DNA of 51,257 bases from Ectocarpus siliculosus (taxonomy: Eukaryota > Sar > Phaeophyceae > Ectocarpales > Ectocarpaceae): contig FN647968.1 of the NCBI GenBank assembly GCA_000310025.1, positions 183,388 through 234,644 on the forward strand, given 5' to 3'. The translations under genes and the position numbers were made by a program. This document shows positions 12,901 through 24,100 of this stretch, one piece after another; positions within the stretch are counted from its first letter, which is position 1, and each line of letters begins with the position of its first letter. The notes below the pieces were generated by a model, which saw only the letters and a list, made by a program, of their open reading frames with translations, had not been told where the DNA came from and ran no database searches.

Positions 12901-13603
12901 TCTCATTCTTCAGCCCCAACCCCAAGGTATGTTTTTACTTATGTTTTTTTTTTTTTTTTGCGACCCCTATATTAGTTTTAGAGACTCGTGCGTGTTTCGC
13001 CCCCTGCGTACCATACCCTGCACTTGTGCTCTTGTCGTCGCGATTCCACACGCGGCTGGCGCCTGGAGCGATGTTGTGGAAGGACAGATTCGGACAATGA
13101 TTCTAGTGATGAACGGTTCAATTATTTCAGACTTGATAGATTTTTATTTGTCTAGTCCTTGCTTGGGATGACGCGAACTTGCCGTTTGTGTTTCACACCA
13201 CAATCAGGTTGTAATCTGAGCTTGTGAAGAGACATACATGTAGGCACCAGGCATCCCTCCCCCCTGTTGAGTTTTACTGCGGGGGTTTGAGTGCTGTCCC
13301 CACGTTTTTCTCCCCCTCTCCACTACTGTACTGCCGTTGTTGTCGACTCTGTTTTTGTTTCTTTTCATTTGTTTGCCGAGAAATCATGTAGTACTGCTCT
13401 GTTACTGACCCGTTTATTTTTTCTCATATTCTGTCCATAATGAAGTAACCCTTCTCTGCCCGAATCTCCCCACCCCCCCCGAAACCTTTGAAAATCGCCA
13501 TTTGTTTGTTCAGGTCATCAAGGCCCGCATCCACGGTCTGATCGAACGCGAGTACTTGGAGCGCGACGCATCCCAGGTCAACCACTACAACTACCTCGCG
13601 TGA
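5071..13603 (+). CDS. CUL1: CUL1-type cullin, 5'-incomplete, with coding lesions
   Basis: Cullins are the scaffolds of cullin-RING ubiquitin ligases; CUL1 joins SKP1/F-box substrate receptors at its N-terminus to RBX1 and E2 at its C-terminus. Exons: 5071-5204, 5832-5919, 6464-6537, 6775-6931, 7223-7328, 7773-7926, 8207-8365, 8758-8870, 9232-9376, 9737-9900, 10189-10299, 10750-10843, 11616-11792, 12238-12341, 12812-12926, 13514-13603, about 661 codons against 740-780 usual. Exon 1 reads LLKELVRRWSNHKIM then FFQYLDR|YYVKHHSLP, very like plant CUL1. The homology domain has KDLFAKIYRNQLARRLL, SASDDMERLMIG and GSQFTFKMEGMMNDLAIG. The neddylation motif is AAIVRIMKARK, and the end is YNYLA-stop. 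About 100 N-terminal residues are missing upstream of 5071. Lesions: TAG at 6821, a 1-base deletion near 7252, no GT donor after 8365, a phase mismatch at 8870/9232, and a 1-base excess near 10250. Family is certain; functionality is not. Confidence 0.92.
5940..6405. repeat. Minisatellite in cullin intron 2
   Basis: About five degenerate units of 90-105 bp, each with a CCTCGCGTTCTCTTGGCGG-like core (near 6037, 6126, 6230, 6322, decayed near 6391) followed by TTCCCACGGTTCT. It fills most of the intron between the YDAVKS exon and the TVVNAML exon. Confidence 0.85.
6604..6702. repeat. (GA)n microsatellite in cullin intron 3
   Basis: Nearly pure GA dinucleotide tract about 95 bp long with two interruptions near its 3' end, between the exon ending at 6537 and the one starting at 6775. 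Confidence 0.97.
6992..7046 (+). repeat. Partial duplicate of cullin exon 4 inside the next intron
   Basis: Repeats the last ~52 bases of exon 4 (6880-6931) at about 85-90% identity. It still reads RKSQEWIEPDSTPNYAIK, against RKSQEWIATDPTPDYMIK in the exon, and is followed by a GT. It has no convincing acceptor of its own, so it is probably spliced out with the intron. Confidence 0.85.
7356..7562. repeat. Two-copy ~107 bp tandem repeat in cullin intron 5
   Basis: Two copies of a unit running from GACACCGAATYGGCGG through AGTAGTAGACGTGTCTGGGA to a TTGGGACG end. They are nearly identical, so the duplication is young. Confidence 0.9.
8378..8725. repeat. Minisatellite abutting cullin exon 7
   Basis: About four degenerate units of 85-95 bp sharing CCCTGCTATTTCTGGCTCCG, GTGTGCCTCCGGGAC and GATGATCGG-type cores, with GGGCGCCGCGGGTTGCG at the start of the first two. 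The array begins within about 15 bases of the expected exon 7 end, where no GT donor is found. Confidence 0.85.
8885..8958. repeat. (CT)n microsatellite in cullin intron 8
   Basis: Nearly uninterrupted CT dinucleotide tract about 70 bp long, starting just after the donor that follows the KLGDAG exon. Confidence 0.97.
9927..9978. repeat. (TTG)n microsatellite in cullin intron 10
   Basis: About 17 TTG/TGT triplets with one TTA interruption, directly after the exon ending FNVQ. Confidence 0.95.
11466..11655 (+). repeat. Duplicated acceptor and exon start at cullin exon 13
   Basis: About 60 bp around the exon 13 acceptor occurs twice (about 11470-11530 and 11578-11640): GTCGTCGCCGCCCTCCCTCC, a CAG acceptor, then GCGTGTTGCCTGATGGTGTT or GCGTGTTACCTGATGGTGTT. 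The downstream copy runs on into real exon (CYLMVFSKETNTLVLGEV); the upstream copy loses coding sense after about 21 bases. It may act as a decoy acceptor. Confidence 0.85.
11800..12180. other. Homopolymer-inflated, probably low-quality sequence
   Basis: Long runs of G, C, T and A (up to about 15) alternate with short ordinary sequence, a texture typical of low-quality Sanger read tails rather than of genomic DNA. It lies within the cullin intron between 11792 and 12238; the flanking exons are intact. Confidence 0.6.
12425..12590 (+). repeat. G/T-rich GGGTGTATGGGTT-type repeat
   Basis: Degenerate short-period repeat of TGGGTGTATGGGTT-like units in cullin intron 14. Dense GGG runs on the plus strand could form G-quadruplexes; only the base pattern is directly seen. 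Confidence 0.7.
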
Positions 13604-15760
13604 TGGAGTGTGGTGGCGGTAACGGTTTGGGGGGTTGGTCGAACAACCTTGGCTTGCGTTCCTCGTGAAGATGTGATGCCATTATTATCATACAACTGTC
13701 TCGCGTGGCCGGCGTGTGTTTCGGGGTGTTCCAACAAACTTGGCTTGCATTCCTGGTGAAGATGTTATTCCACTACAGCTGGCTCGCGTGATGGCGTGTG
13801 TGTGGGAGGGTGGTGGAGAACAAGCTTGGCTCGCGTTCCACGTCATGGGGTGACCAGGGCTCTTGTTGTGTCTGGCACTCTTCACACGGGGCCCCCGCAT
13901 GTGCCCAGGCTTGGGTCTGAAGCATCCGTATGTGGTGCTGTCATTTTTTTTCTCGGCCGTCGTGCCTCTTCTCCGCGTCGGAGAAGCGGCTCTGTTCGCG
14001 TGTGGAGCGCGTTGGAGGTGCTTCGTTCGTGTTTGTGGCAAGATGTGTTGTTCCGTACAGGACGCACAACTGCGCAACCAGAACTAGATGACAACTGGAA
14101 AATAGGTATAGAGTGATGGGTCGCGTGTGTGGTAATCATGTTGTGTCTCGTTGTTTTAGAGTGCGCGATACACACAGACACAAACACGACACGCGAGTGC
14201 GCGCGCCAGCCCGGCTTGTTTTTTTCCTCTCTAGAGGTACGCGTACGATTGACGCGTGCCTTTCCCCAACGCCCTTTGCTTCCGTTCGCGACGATAGCAC
14301 TAGTTTCAGCGTTGTTTTCTACAAGTGTTTTGGCTTGAGGCCGAAAAGCTGGAGTTGGCGTTTGGCGTGGAGGTTCCAGCGGAAAAACGATTTCGGCATG
14401 TGCTGCTCGGCACGATATTTCCAAGGCATATCATAGGGCAAGTGGCCAGGGGTAGCTATTGCAGTAGCCCCCCCCCCCCGCTCAACGGACCATATGGAGG
14501 CTCGCGAAGTTATCACTGATGCTTGACCTGCTCGTCTATCTATCCTGTTTTGAACGTCGGCTATGGCGCCTCTTTCTTTTTTTGTCTACAGGATACATAG
14601 CGGTCGTCCTCAGTGCTTGTATCATCTTGCGGTGGCCGATTCGACCCGTTGGCTGCGAACGCGGGCCTTTCGCCGCGAACGCTTAAAGTGCAGGGTGCCC
14701 ACAGTGACCCACCCGGGGATGGATACGTTTGCCCCGGCTCCTTGTGTTTGAGAAGGCGGACATTTTTCGAGGCGACAACTACAGTAGGTATGTAGCTGCA
14801 GTTTTGCGCTTTGTGTGATCACATACATGCAGTGCGGTGATCACATGCATGTCAATGTGTGTTGATCACATGCATATGTGACTAAAAACGAGAAAAAAGA
14901 GAAACTATTAAGAACTTGTACAATATGCGTAGGTGGAGGATAAGACGACGCGGAAAGTCTAAGCCAGCGTTTTGATATCTCGTGTGTCATCGTCCGGACC
15001 TTGCTCGTGGAGGCGGTAATGCCTCTGAAATTGTCAACCCCCCCAAGCAAGGGGCTGCAGATGAGACCAGGGTGAACCGACCGCCAGGCGGCCATCGATT
15101 ATTGGGGGGGGAATCTGTGGCGGTGTCTGCCAAACCCGTGGTGATGTCGGACTGAACAGGGACGGCCGAAGCTCGAACAAGAGAATGTTTGTCCAGCGCA
15201 GCTTCAACAGTCTGCTGGCCATGCACGAATAACACGTTCCACCGTATGTACGCCACACACAAGTCAACGCTGATGCGCCTGCGGACTGATCCCCACCCCG
15301 GCGGTGGGACTGTTGCAACAATAAAAACACGGTTCCTCCGCATACAATTTCTTCAAGACGCCAAGTAGGCGCCAAAGCCGAAACAGACTCTCCCCGAAAA
15401 AATTTAGGGTGGCGTGCATGCGGAGAACTTTCCACATGCCACGCCGCCGCTGCAGCTAGCCTCTGCATCCCGGTGTAAAACACGCACGATCCTGGGAAGA
15501 GTCACTAACAGACTGCTGTAACAACTAATAAACTCCTCGATTCATGCAGAGGAAATGACCGAGGAAGGAGTCCCACACTTCCCGTCTGCGCATCTGGGTA
15601 CATCAAAATCAAGGTACAAATCTGGATTTTTTTTTTGCCGTGTGGCAGGGTATATACCCCCGGCTATTTGGGAAACGGCCGGGTGAAAGTGGACGTTGAC
15701 CAATCAGCTGGGCTCGTTTGACGCTGTCAATGAGTATGTACCCAGCTGGGTCGCTTTTCG
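13604..15760. other. Cullin 3' flank without a supportable gene
   Basis: Holds the cullin 3' UTR and flank. At 13620-13850 there are three degenerate copies of a ~90 bp unit containing AACTTGGCTTGCRTTCC and GTGAAGATG; the first begins right after the stop codon. At 14816-14876 there are three copies of TGATCACATRCAT spaced 22-25 bp apart. Open frames on both strands show no domain. Confidence 0.5.
14816..14876. repeat. Three TGATCACATGCAT repeats
   Basis: TGATCACATRCAT occurs at 14816, 14838 and 14863. The core TGATCA and the ATGCAT are each palindromic, giving a cluster of near-symmetric sites in intergenic DNA. Function unknown. Confidence 0.8.
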
Positions 15761-15984
15761 ACCAGGGGGCATGTATGTATATAAATACATATCATGTAGT
15801 ACAGTAGTCTACCCTGTTTTGTCTTTTACCCGAAAAACACACCCGCCGCCGCAATCAATCAATCTAATAAAGGCCGTCATCGTGCAGGGCAGAATAATTG
15901 ATGCATATGTACCAGCGTGAAGAACTTGTCACGGTCACAGGCGAGAAGATAGATCGAACGCCAAGCTTTTTGCCGCACGCAGCA

Positions 15985-16526
15985 ACAGCAACACACAACT
16001 CGTTGCTCCTCCTCTCACCACTCCTCGTTACTCATCCTCTCACCACTCCTCTTTGGCATCAGATCCTGAAAGCCACCTCTTGTGTGGGCAGGCACGACCC
16101 CAACACAAGTAAGTGTACTAATACCAGGTACGTACTAGGGAACGAGCAACAAGTTGACTGGTCTGCCTGATAAAATCTGCGTGTGTGTGTGTGTACCAAC
16201 CATTTCATTCGGTTCCTCCGCATTCGGTCGGGCCAAACGACACCGTCTTGTTCGTTCGTTCGGCCGACGGATGGAAATCACTGAGATTGGATGATGAAAC
16301 GTCAATGATGGGTGATTGACGCTTCTCGCATAGGGTCGGGGCAAGACCGAAAGAATATCAGAACCACCGCCGAAGCTTACGTGCTGCAGTCACCTGCAGC
16401 GATCGATTTGTCCGCCCGGTGTGCAGTATACCGATGACGCTCGCTCGTCGTACTCTATATTCATCCATGCTAACAACGCTTGAGGGTAGAGGGAAAAGAG
16501 AGAGGTGGAGCGTCAAGTTGTTGCCG

Positions 16527-16590
<64 letters not shown>

Positions 16591-17220
16591 CTTCACATCA
16601 AAAACCGGTCTCCGCTCAGTACCACCTTCTAAATATGTCCGTACCTTGGTCCAACTGACGCGGACGCCTTTTCCTTCCGTGATCACAAGCCAACTGCCCC
16701 CCCCCAAAAGGGCGTAGACCTTAACCCTACAAATAAAAACTTGGAACATAAAGTGCTGCTGCTGGTTACATGATACAACCCGTCGAGTAGATTGCCGCAA
16801 AGTTGTCGAGGAGAAAACGTACCTGGTACATAAATTTTAGATCTACATTCTTGTCAGAATTGGCATGTATACCGTGACTCCAGCCCGTCGTCCACAGGGG
16901 GGGAGAAGATCCATCACGAATAATTTGCCACAAGATCGAACGCGTGCCACAAGCTCGAACGCGAAGGTGTGCCACACCCACCGGACCTCCCACACACAAA
17001 CAGCCACCACACCTCATTACTCCTCCTCTCATTCTCGCCAACAGCAGCAACAAGAATCTGCTCTTGGGCAGGTACGATCTCAACCAAAGCACGACGGACT
17101 GGGGAATGAAGTGGAAATTAATGTGTGGAGTGCTAACAACCAGCCCGCGTGCTTCATCTTGATTGTTTTTTTTCGTTCGGGCGGAATGAGATCTTGGTAG
17201 GGTCGAGGCAAGGCCGAGGC
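15985..17220 (+). repeat. Pair of diverged ~300 bp segments
   Basis: Segments at about 15985-16350 and 16960-17220 share, in the same order, a CAACACACAA / CTCCTCCTCTCA stretch, an exon-like GGGCAGGYACGAYCYCAACC core, and a later TCGGGGCAAGACCGA-like core. The second can be read as LLLGRYDLNQSTTDWG and the first as SCVGRHDPNTS, followed by a possible donor. I do not recognise the family. A (TTG)n tract lies between them. Confidence 0.45.
16525..16590. repeat. (TTG)n microsatellite
   Basis: About 22 uninterrupted TTG/GTT triplets. It produces long poly-Leu, poly-Val or poly-Thr open frames that are artefacts. Confidence 0.97.
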
Positions 17221-20200
17221 ATCATGGTTGAAGCCAATAATACATGGTCTGCGACGATCTGCCGATTGCCCGGCATGATGAACCGATGACGCTCCTGGGA
17301 GTCGTAGCGATACATTGGACTTATATCCGTGGAAGAGCTGAACTTGTGTGTTGTTGTGATGCGCGAAAACGCCATCGATAGGTCTTCTCCGGCATTCCGA
17401 AAATTGCCGAAAACCGCGCCGCTATACGACAGTATGTAAAGGGAGGGTAGAACATACATGTAGACTCTAGACTGTATACTACACGGGGTTGGGCTGCGTT
17501 CTCGTTTTGTGTTCCTATGCATAGCAGCGCTTTGACATTGGGCTTGCCCAGCCTATCGTCATCAATGCTTACAGGGAAAAGGTGCAATGGAAGGAAAGTA
17601 CCGTAATGGTCGGAGAGATGGTACCGGGTGGGATCGTTTTTTGTTAAATGTTTTTTCCTCGTTTTTTTTATAGCACCCTGGTGCATCTCTCCGACCGGTG
17701 ATATCTCTCCGACCCCGGTGCGGAAATAAATTTGCTTTTCGGTCTATCCGTCTACACATCCGTCCGTCACGTTCTGGTCGCCCGCCCCATTGCTGGGGGG
17801 CGGGGGGCCAATCCGTCACCCTATTGTAAGCATTATGGATGGTGGTATTTTTTTCGACTGCTCAATGTATATATGTGCGTCTGGACTCTGAACAATGACA
17901 AACTGGTTCTTTTTTTACTTGCCGGAACTGAGCAATAAGTAACGGGCTCTCTCTCGCACCATATGTATGCTACTTCTGCTGTTGCTGTACAACATGTATT
18001 GTCACAGCTATAGGCTTTACACACAGACAGACAGACTGGGACACAGAATAAATAGTCGGGATGCTGTGGAATGGATGTGTTCAACCGGGCCCCATAACGG
18101 TCGCAAAACGCCGGACGAACTACAGTATAGCCGCTCCGTGTGGAAAGAGCTGCAAACGCGCGGCATCTGTCGGTGTTAAACACTTTCCGCCCGAGACTGC
18201 CAACAACAACGAACGCCCGTCTCGCTGGACAACACTCTCCTTCCAAGGAAATACGAAGCTGTTCTTATAATTTCAAGGCCAAACACTACACCATGGTATG
18301 TATCACATTTAAGAGGTTCCGCTTTCATTTTGAGGAACACGTATTGTTGAGTGATGTGAGTCGTTGAGATTTATTCCGTCTTACCTTTCTTTGCAAGAGC
18401 TATACATGTAGTCCATCCTAAGCTCCACTTTCCGGGGATGGTTTCACACACGTTAGGCCCCGAACAATTGATGGATCAGGCCTAGACACATGTCAGTAGC
18501 CAAGTAAAAATACTTTACATTTGGAGGTTCTTTGATCTTCATGTAGCGCCCAACAATATGTAGCGCCGGCCCAACGCCATGTTTCAGATTTAGAGCTTTT
18601 CGCTTTCAAATGGATATGGGAATCTTTGCTTCACGCTCTTAGCAGGCGCTTCATCTTCTGTCGTCCCTGACGCGTCTTATCATTCAAGTTGTGTGTTCTC
18701 TTTCGAGGGCTATTGCCACCTCAATCTTTGTCCTTGACTGTCGTTTCTTTCTGACTGAACGGTTTTGAGACGTATCTCTGTGTTTGCGGTCTTTTCCCTA
18801 TTATTTTCCTCCTTGTGTCAAGTTAATTTTGCTACATTGTATCGTCGCTTGTGTCTTCGTGTCGAGGGCAATGAAAAATTGAACAGAAGTTTCTCCGCGG
18901 TTCCATTATTCATATTCCTGACGCACTGGTTTGAACATTTAGTACCATACGATTTCGGCCTGCTCCTTCGATTCTTCTATCATCTATTTTTCATTTTCCC
19001 ACATATTGTAGGTACGGCTTTGCCGCTTTGGCTGACCTTACCGGTCCACCACGTCAGTTTCTTTTTTTATCGGGGGGTGCGTACCTCTTCCGGCGTCTAC
19101 TTCCTTTTCAGACTTCTTTCCTTCGAAAAGAGATTTAATTTGCATATTGTTCATTTTGTTCGGCAATCGCAATCGATTCGTTGTTGTTAATATTGCGTGG
19201 GAGATTAGGAACGGCGCGTTGTTTCAACCTCTGCCCAACAACGTTTTCATGCTGGATTCAAATGGGATATCCCGGTCTTTCGAACCGGTTGTGCGGCGTG
19301 TGATAGTATTGCCATGTGCTGTCCTTGCCATATGCTGTTCGAGCTTGATCCTTCGACACCTCGACCTTTCCCGCTGTGTGGCGGTGGCTCACCAACACCG
19401 ATTTCATAAAGGCCAAACATAAATTATTTCACGATCCAGTTCATTTCACGGTGGTGAATGGGTTCAAAAGTACATGGTTTTCAGGAAGGATGCAGACAGA
19501 CGCGTCGTGGCGACAAGTGGTGGCATGTTGGTTGGTGTAGCGTGGAGTCTTCAGCGGTACACAAATCTGGCATCATGGCATGTACATTCGGCTCCGGAAG
19601 AAAATAGCTTACTACTTCACATAATATCTGTGATGGGCGGGGGACACTTCTTGTCTGTTGTCAAGTGGTGCTTGGGGACAACCTCCAAATCCGCAAGTAG
19701 CTGAGAACTTCTCAATGTTTCTGCGAATAGTCCCCGACATTTGACCTTGGGGCGAATAATTCTACTGCGAAGTAACACACCCAAGAACCAAAGGACACAT
19801 GAAAACCCTACTCCTCCACCATGTCACAGTGGTTATAACGCTATTGCTTAAGGTAGCTGACTCATGTGTTAGCGTAACAAGCACTGGCTAGGGTTCAATT
19901 AGTTTCTTCCATTTCATGGTCAGTTTCATCTATTTCATGGTCAGGTTCATGGTCTCTTACCATTTGAGTCCAGGGGTGGACTAACAAGGGGGGGCTAATC
20001 AAGAAGGGACTAGCAAGGGAGGTATATCTCCTGCATTGACTCACAACTGGTTGCTGCTTAGCGATGTGGGTCAAAGTTCCTCTTCCGAGATTGGCCGTGT
20101 TAACAGTGAGCGATCACCCAAAACACGTGTTGAGGCGGAGCTCTAGAGGGGCTCCGCCAATGATTCAGGTACACCCTGGGGTATACCCTAGCCCTCCTCA

Positions 20201-21150
20201 AACCATCGTGAAACGGAATGAATCTCAGTATTTAGCGTCCGTTCATGCTACCGTGACAAAACCATGGGTCCAAACATCATCAAAATCCAAGCGTAGTCAA
20301 GCCGACGCAATCATGGAGAGGGGCTGGCGATGAGCCTACCGCAGTGGGGGCATCACCTTCTTCGCCACGTGCAACACCCGGTACACAATTGAAATTTGCC
20401 GTACGTTGTACTTTCATTCACTTCCGGAAGCTCCTTCCACGTCCCTCAACAAGACGAAACCGCCGCTTCTTGAAGCGCTTTCGCGATGAGCTCCTACGCC
20501 CTCCTTCCTCCTCCCCCCCCCCCCCCCTTCCCACGGAGACTGTGTTAATCGTGATCATTCTCTCCAAGCTTTCTCCCTCTTTCCTCTGCAATGGCACCGT
20601 CGGCTGCGGTACGCACATTCGCCCAAAGGTCCACTACGTGGATTGTACTTGCTGCCCACCGTGCGTAAAATGTGTCCCACTTATATACGATTCAGTATGG
20701 GATTTTTCATGTAGGGAATTAATTGGCGTTTATTGGGGGGGCGGGATGCCCCCCGGAGAGGTCCAAATTAACGTTTTTGGAGGTTAGGTGTCGGGAAGAG
20801 TTTTTTTCTTTGTGCACCTGCCCGTGTGTTTCGTTGAACTTCAACGAATCTCCGGCGGACGCCCATACCTTCCCCGCCTACCGGTTGAAATGTCCCTGCT
20901 AAGAACGTTATTCGATTTCGGACGCTGACAAGCTGTTCTTGTCTTGGTGATGGGAAGCTCGATTCAAGAGCGCTTTTTTATCGGTAGGTGAACGTGACTG
21001 GCATGCAATGCTTCTCCTGTGAAATGTCACCCCGCGGTAGTGTCACCCGTACCCCGCCGCCTTGCCTTTGGCCTGTAAATTTACTCCCTTTTTTCGTCGT
21101 ATTGTTTTCGATGGTCTACACAGGAAAGTTACAAAGACAGGTTCGTCAGG
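17221..21150. other. Region without a supportable gene, upstream of the LNR-WSC gene
   Basis: The part from about 18.2 to 19.5 kb is more AT-rich than the rest. Open frames have no motif, no cysteine pattern and no matching splice sites. The promoter and any 5' UTR exon of the LNR-WSC gene should lie in its last part, but I cannot place a transcription start. Confidence 0.45.
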
Positions 21151-24100
21151 ATGAAGGTGCTGTCCGCGTTCGTGCTGGTGCTGCCTCTGCTGCCGATCGT
21201 CAGCGCCACGGAAACAGGTAAGAGTACTGATGACAGCTTAGGTTAGATATATTGTCTATTGAAAACATATTGTGTGGAGATTGCGAAAGGCGAGTTGATG
21301 TATATTATTGGAGGAAGGATTTGGCGTGTATTGATGAGGAGGGCCTTGGAGATGATTTCCCCCTACCCCCCGGTACTTGATCCTACTTGGACAACAAGAT
21401 GCCTCCTTCGACAAGAAACCAGGCGGACCATGTCAGCTGTCGCCAAGCTTGGATACTAACAACCCGCCCCCCCCAACAATTCATATCCTATAATGTAACA
21501 GCCAGAAACATGCATACCGTGCATTTCGATGCCCTAAGCCTAGAACATGCTGATCTCGACCTGCCGGTCTTTCCATGTCTCGCCCTTGCGAGGAACATGA
21601 TTTCCTCGGCATAACGGTCATTCCATGCTCTGCTCGTAACCCAGAAAGCGCCAACCTTGACCTTCGTCAGACACGCCTGCCCAAGCCTATAACATGCTGA
21701 CCCTGTCCTGCTGGTTCTTTCCATGTCTCGCTCGTACCAGAGACAGGATATTCTCGACTGCCGTTCCAACTTGCCCTCTTAAAAACAAATAAAATGAATA
21801 TCTAAATTAATAAAATAATTTCACCCCGTAACTTCTTTGTCGTGTACCTTTCTATGCCCGCCTCAACAGGCCTTGTCCGCCCGAACCATACTTCCTTCCG
21901 ACCTCAGTTTACTACTCACGTAGTCCATTCAGTCCAAGTCACACTCCGTGCTTTTGGGTGGGAAGGGGGGGATAGAACCGACGATGCTTTTGCCCTCTCT
22001 CTGTCTGTCTCCTTCTCTTGCTACGCTCTCGCATCCTTGATATTCCTCCTCAAAAACTCCTCACTTCCCGGTTTGCTTGGCATGGTTCCCCTGCGTCCGG
22101 ATGGGTCTGTTGTGGGCAGGAGTCCAAATCCATCTGTTTTCTTGTTTTGAGTTTGGGTTCCCTTACCCGCCTACCCAATTCAGCTAATCACCAGGTTGTG
22201 CGACACAACCTTCCACTTTTTCCTGTGTTTCTCGAGGATACGTTTCTCAACGATGGCGCATGCACATGTATTCTGATCTTGCAGCTGTGAAAAGTTTGTC
22301 TTGTAGAATACACCATGCCCTCTTTCATTTCTTTCGGCGCTTGGACATATCCACCCTTGGGCTTAGAATGTTTTCCCCCGTCGTTGTCGCGATGTCTCGA
22401 CGACGAGGCTGTGATCGATCCATGAAGTTTTCGCATCACCAACGACAGTTTTCTCAGCCAATTCTGGAACGTTCCATCCATAATCGAGTGACTTCTTCGA
22501 CGAAGCGTGTGCCGGCGGTATGCTTTGTACACTGTTGCGAGAGAAAGTTTCGATGAATTTCATGAACATTTCTTCTTACGTTTTAGCATCGTCTATGCGC
22601 AAACAAGGGTGTATGCGCCGGCTAAATTAGCGCATATTAACTTTATTGTAGGTTAACCTGATCCGTTATTTACTCAAATTCCGATTACACGATTACAAAA
22701 GGTTCCTTTATGAGTATTTGACCCTACACAAGTAAGCTTAGCCTTTAGCCTCATTCTATTGCAGGTCCGCCGGGCTAAATTTTGGAGAAGCTTACAAGAA
22801 ACTTAGGAAAAAGCGCGCCCCCTACTGAAGAAAACGCACAAGCCTCCACATGTCTCTACAAGAATGACCCGGGCGCGCGCGCGGCAAAGAGGGAGGGCAG
22901 TACAGGAGGCGACGAGGCACAACAACCAACCCTATACCCTCGGTCTTTTCATAACAGCAGCAGTCCGTCATGTTATGACCACCTTGTCTTGTTATCTATA
23001 CCACAGCAAGCAAAGCAAATATTCCGAGCAGCCCGCTACAGCACAGCAGCACTGCACAGTCGTACATACCTCGAAATTTCAAACTGTAGCATCGTTATCA
23101 TCGTCAGCGAACAACCGCAGATCAATCAGCGGTTTGCCGTTCTCTTTCCTCGGCAAAAAGATATACCATCACTGTTTCGTTAAGTACTATAGTAACAAGG
23201 TTAGTCAGTCGTATCTTGATCATGTCTTGTAAATGTTGTCAGTTTGTGGTCGGTCGTCCTTGAAAACAGAGCGGAGGCGAGTCAAACTCGCCCGCCCCGC
23301 TTCTTTTACACACCCCACCCAGCGAACGTCGGATAGAGAGAAAAGTACAGGCCTTACGAAATAATACCAACGGAGGAGCTCTTTAACCGCTTTGTGATGA
23401 TAAGGAGGGGTTATTTCTTGACGTTCTGCAGCAATCGCTTTGCGCATCCACGCCTTTTTCAGGCTGAGTAAAAAATATTTTACTACGACGCCTCTTTCAA
23501 CAGATACAACTGATACTAAGACAGAACAACGCGCTCACTGGCAGCGCACACACGGTATGAACATGCTACAGCAGCTGAAGCCGTTCGAGTGAGATGGTTA
23601 CAATACCGAGCTGTGTGCGTGAAGAACTCTTCTAAGGTCTCCATGGTGCACTCCATCATTCGAGATTCGATGCGATTGAATGGTGGAGACAGTGAACGGC
23701 GCACCTTCCACGTCATACATATTACGGGGCCGGAGAGCCTGGCTGCTACTGGCAATAGGACGTTCGTGTCGCTCGTGTCACAACCCACCGATCGCAGGCG
23801 AACTTATCACCCACCTCATGATACCCGGTTTGCGCGTTATATCTTGCAGAATATCCTGAGTGCGAATCGAACGGTGGAGTCATCGAAAGGATTGGGGATG
23901 GCCGCTGTGACTACGAGGGTAAGCTCTGAGCCTGATTGTCGGTCAGATACTTGAGACTCATATGGACAAAAAGGGGATGATTCATTACCCATCCCGTTTA
24001 CGTTAAGACGGAGATCAACATACATGTATTATGTCTGCGGGAAGCCAGTTGACGCCCGCGGTGGGGTAGAGTTCAACGTAGCCTTCGAGCATGCATGAGC

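Noticed and set aside
15776-15990. TATA-like TATAAATA followed by an ATG frame at 15898
   Set aside because: The frame has no conserved content and no support from splice sites; such AT-rich words occur by chance at this length.
16513-16800. Poly-Thr, poly-Val and poly-Leu open frames
   Set aside because: Translation of a (TTG)n microsatellite.
18765-19190. 141-codon hydrophobic open frame
   Set aside because: No ATG at its start, composition follows the local T-rich sequence, and no family resemblance or splice support.
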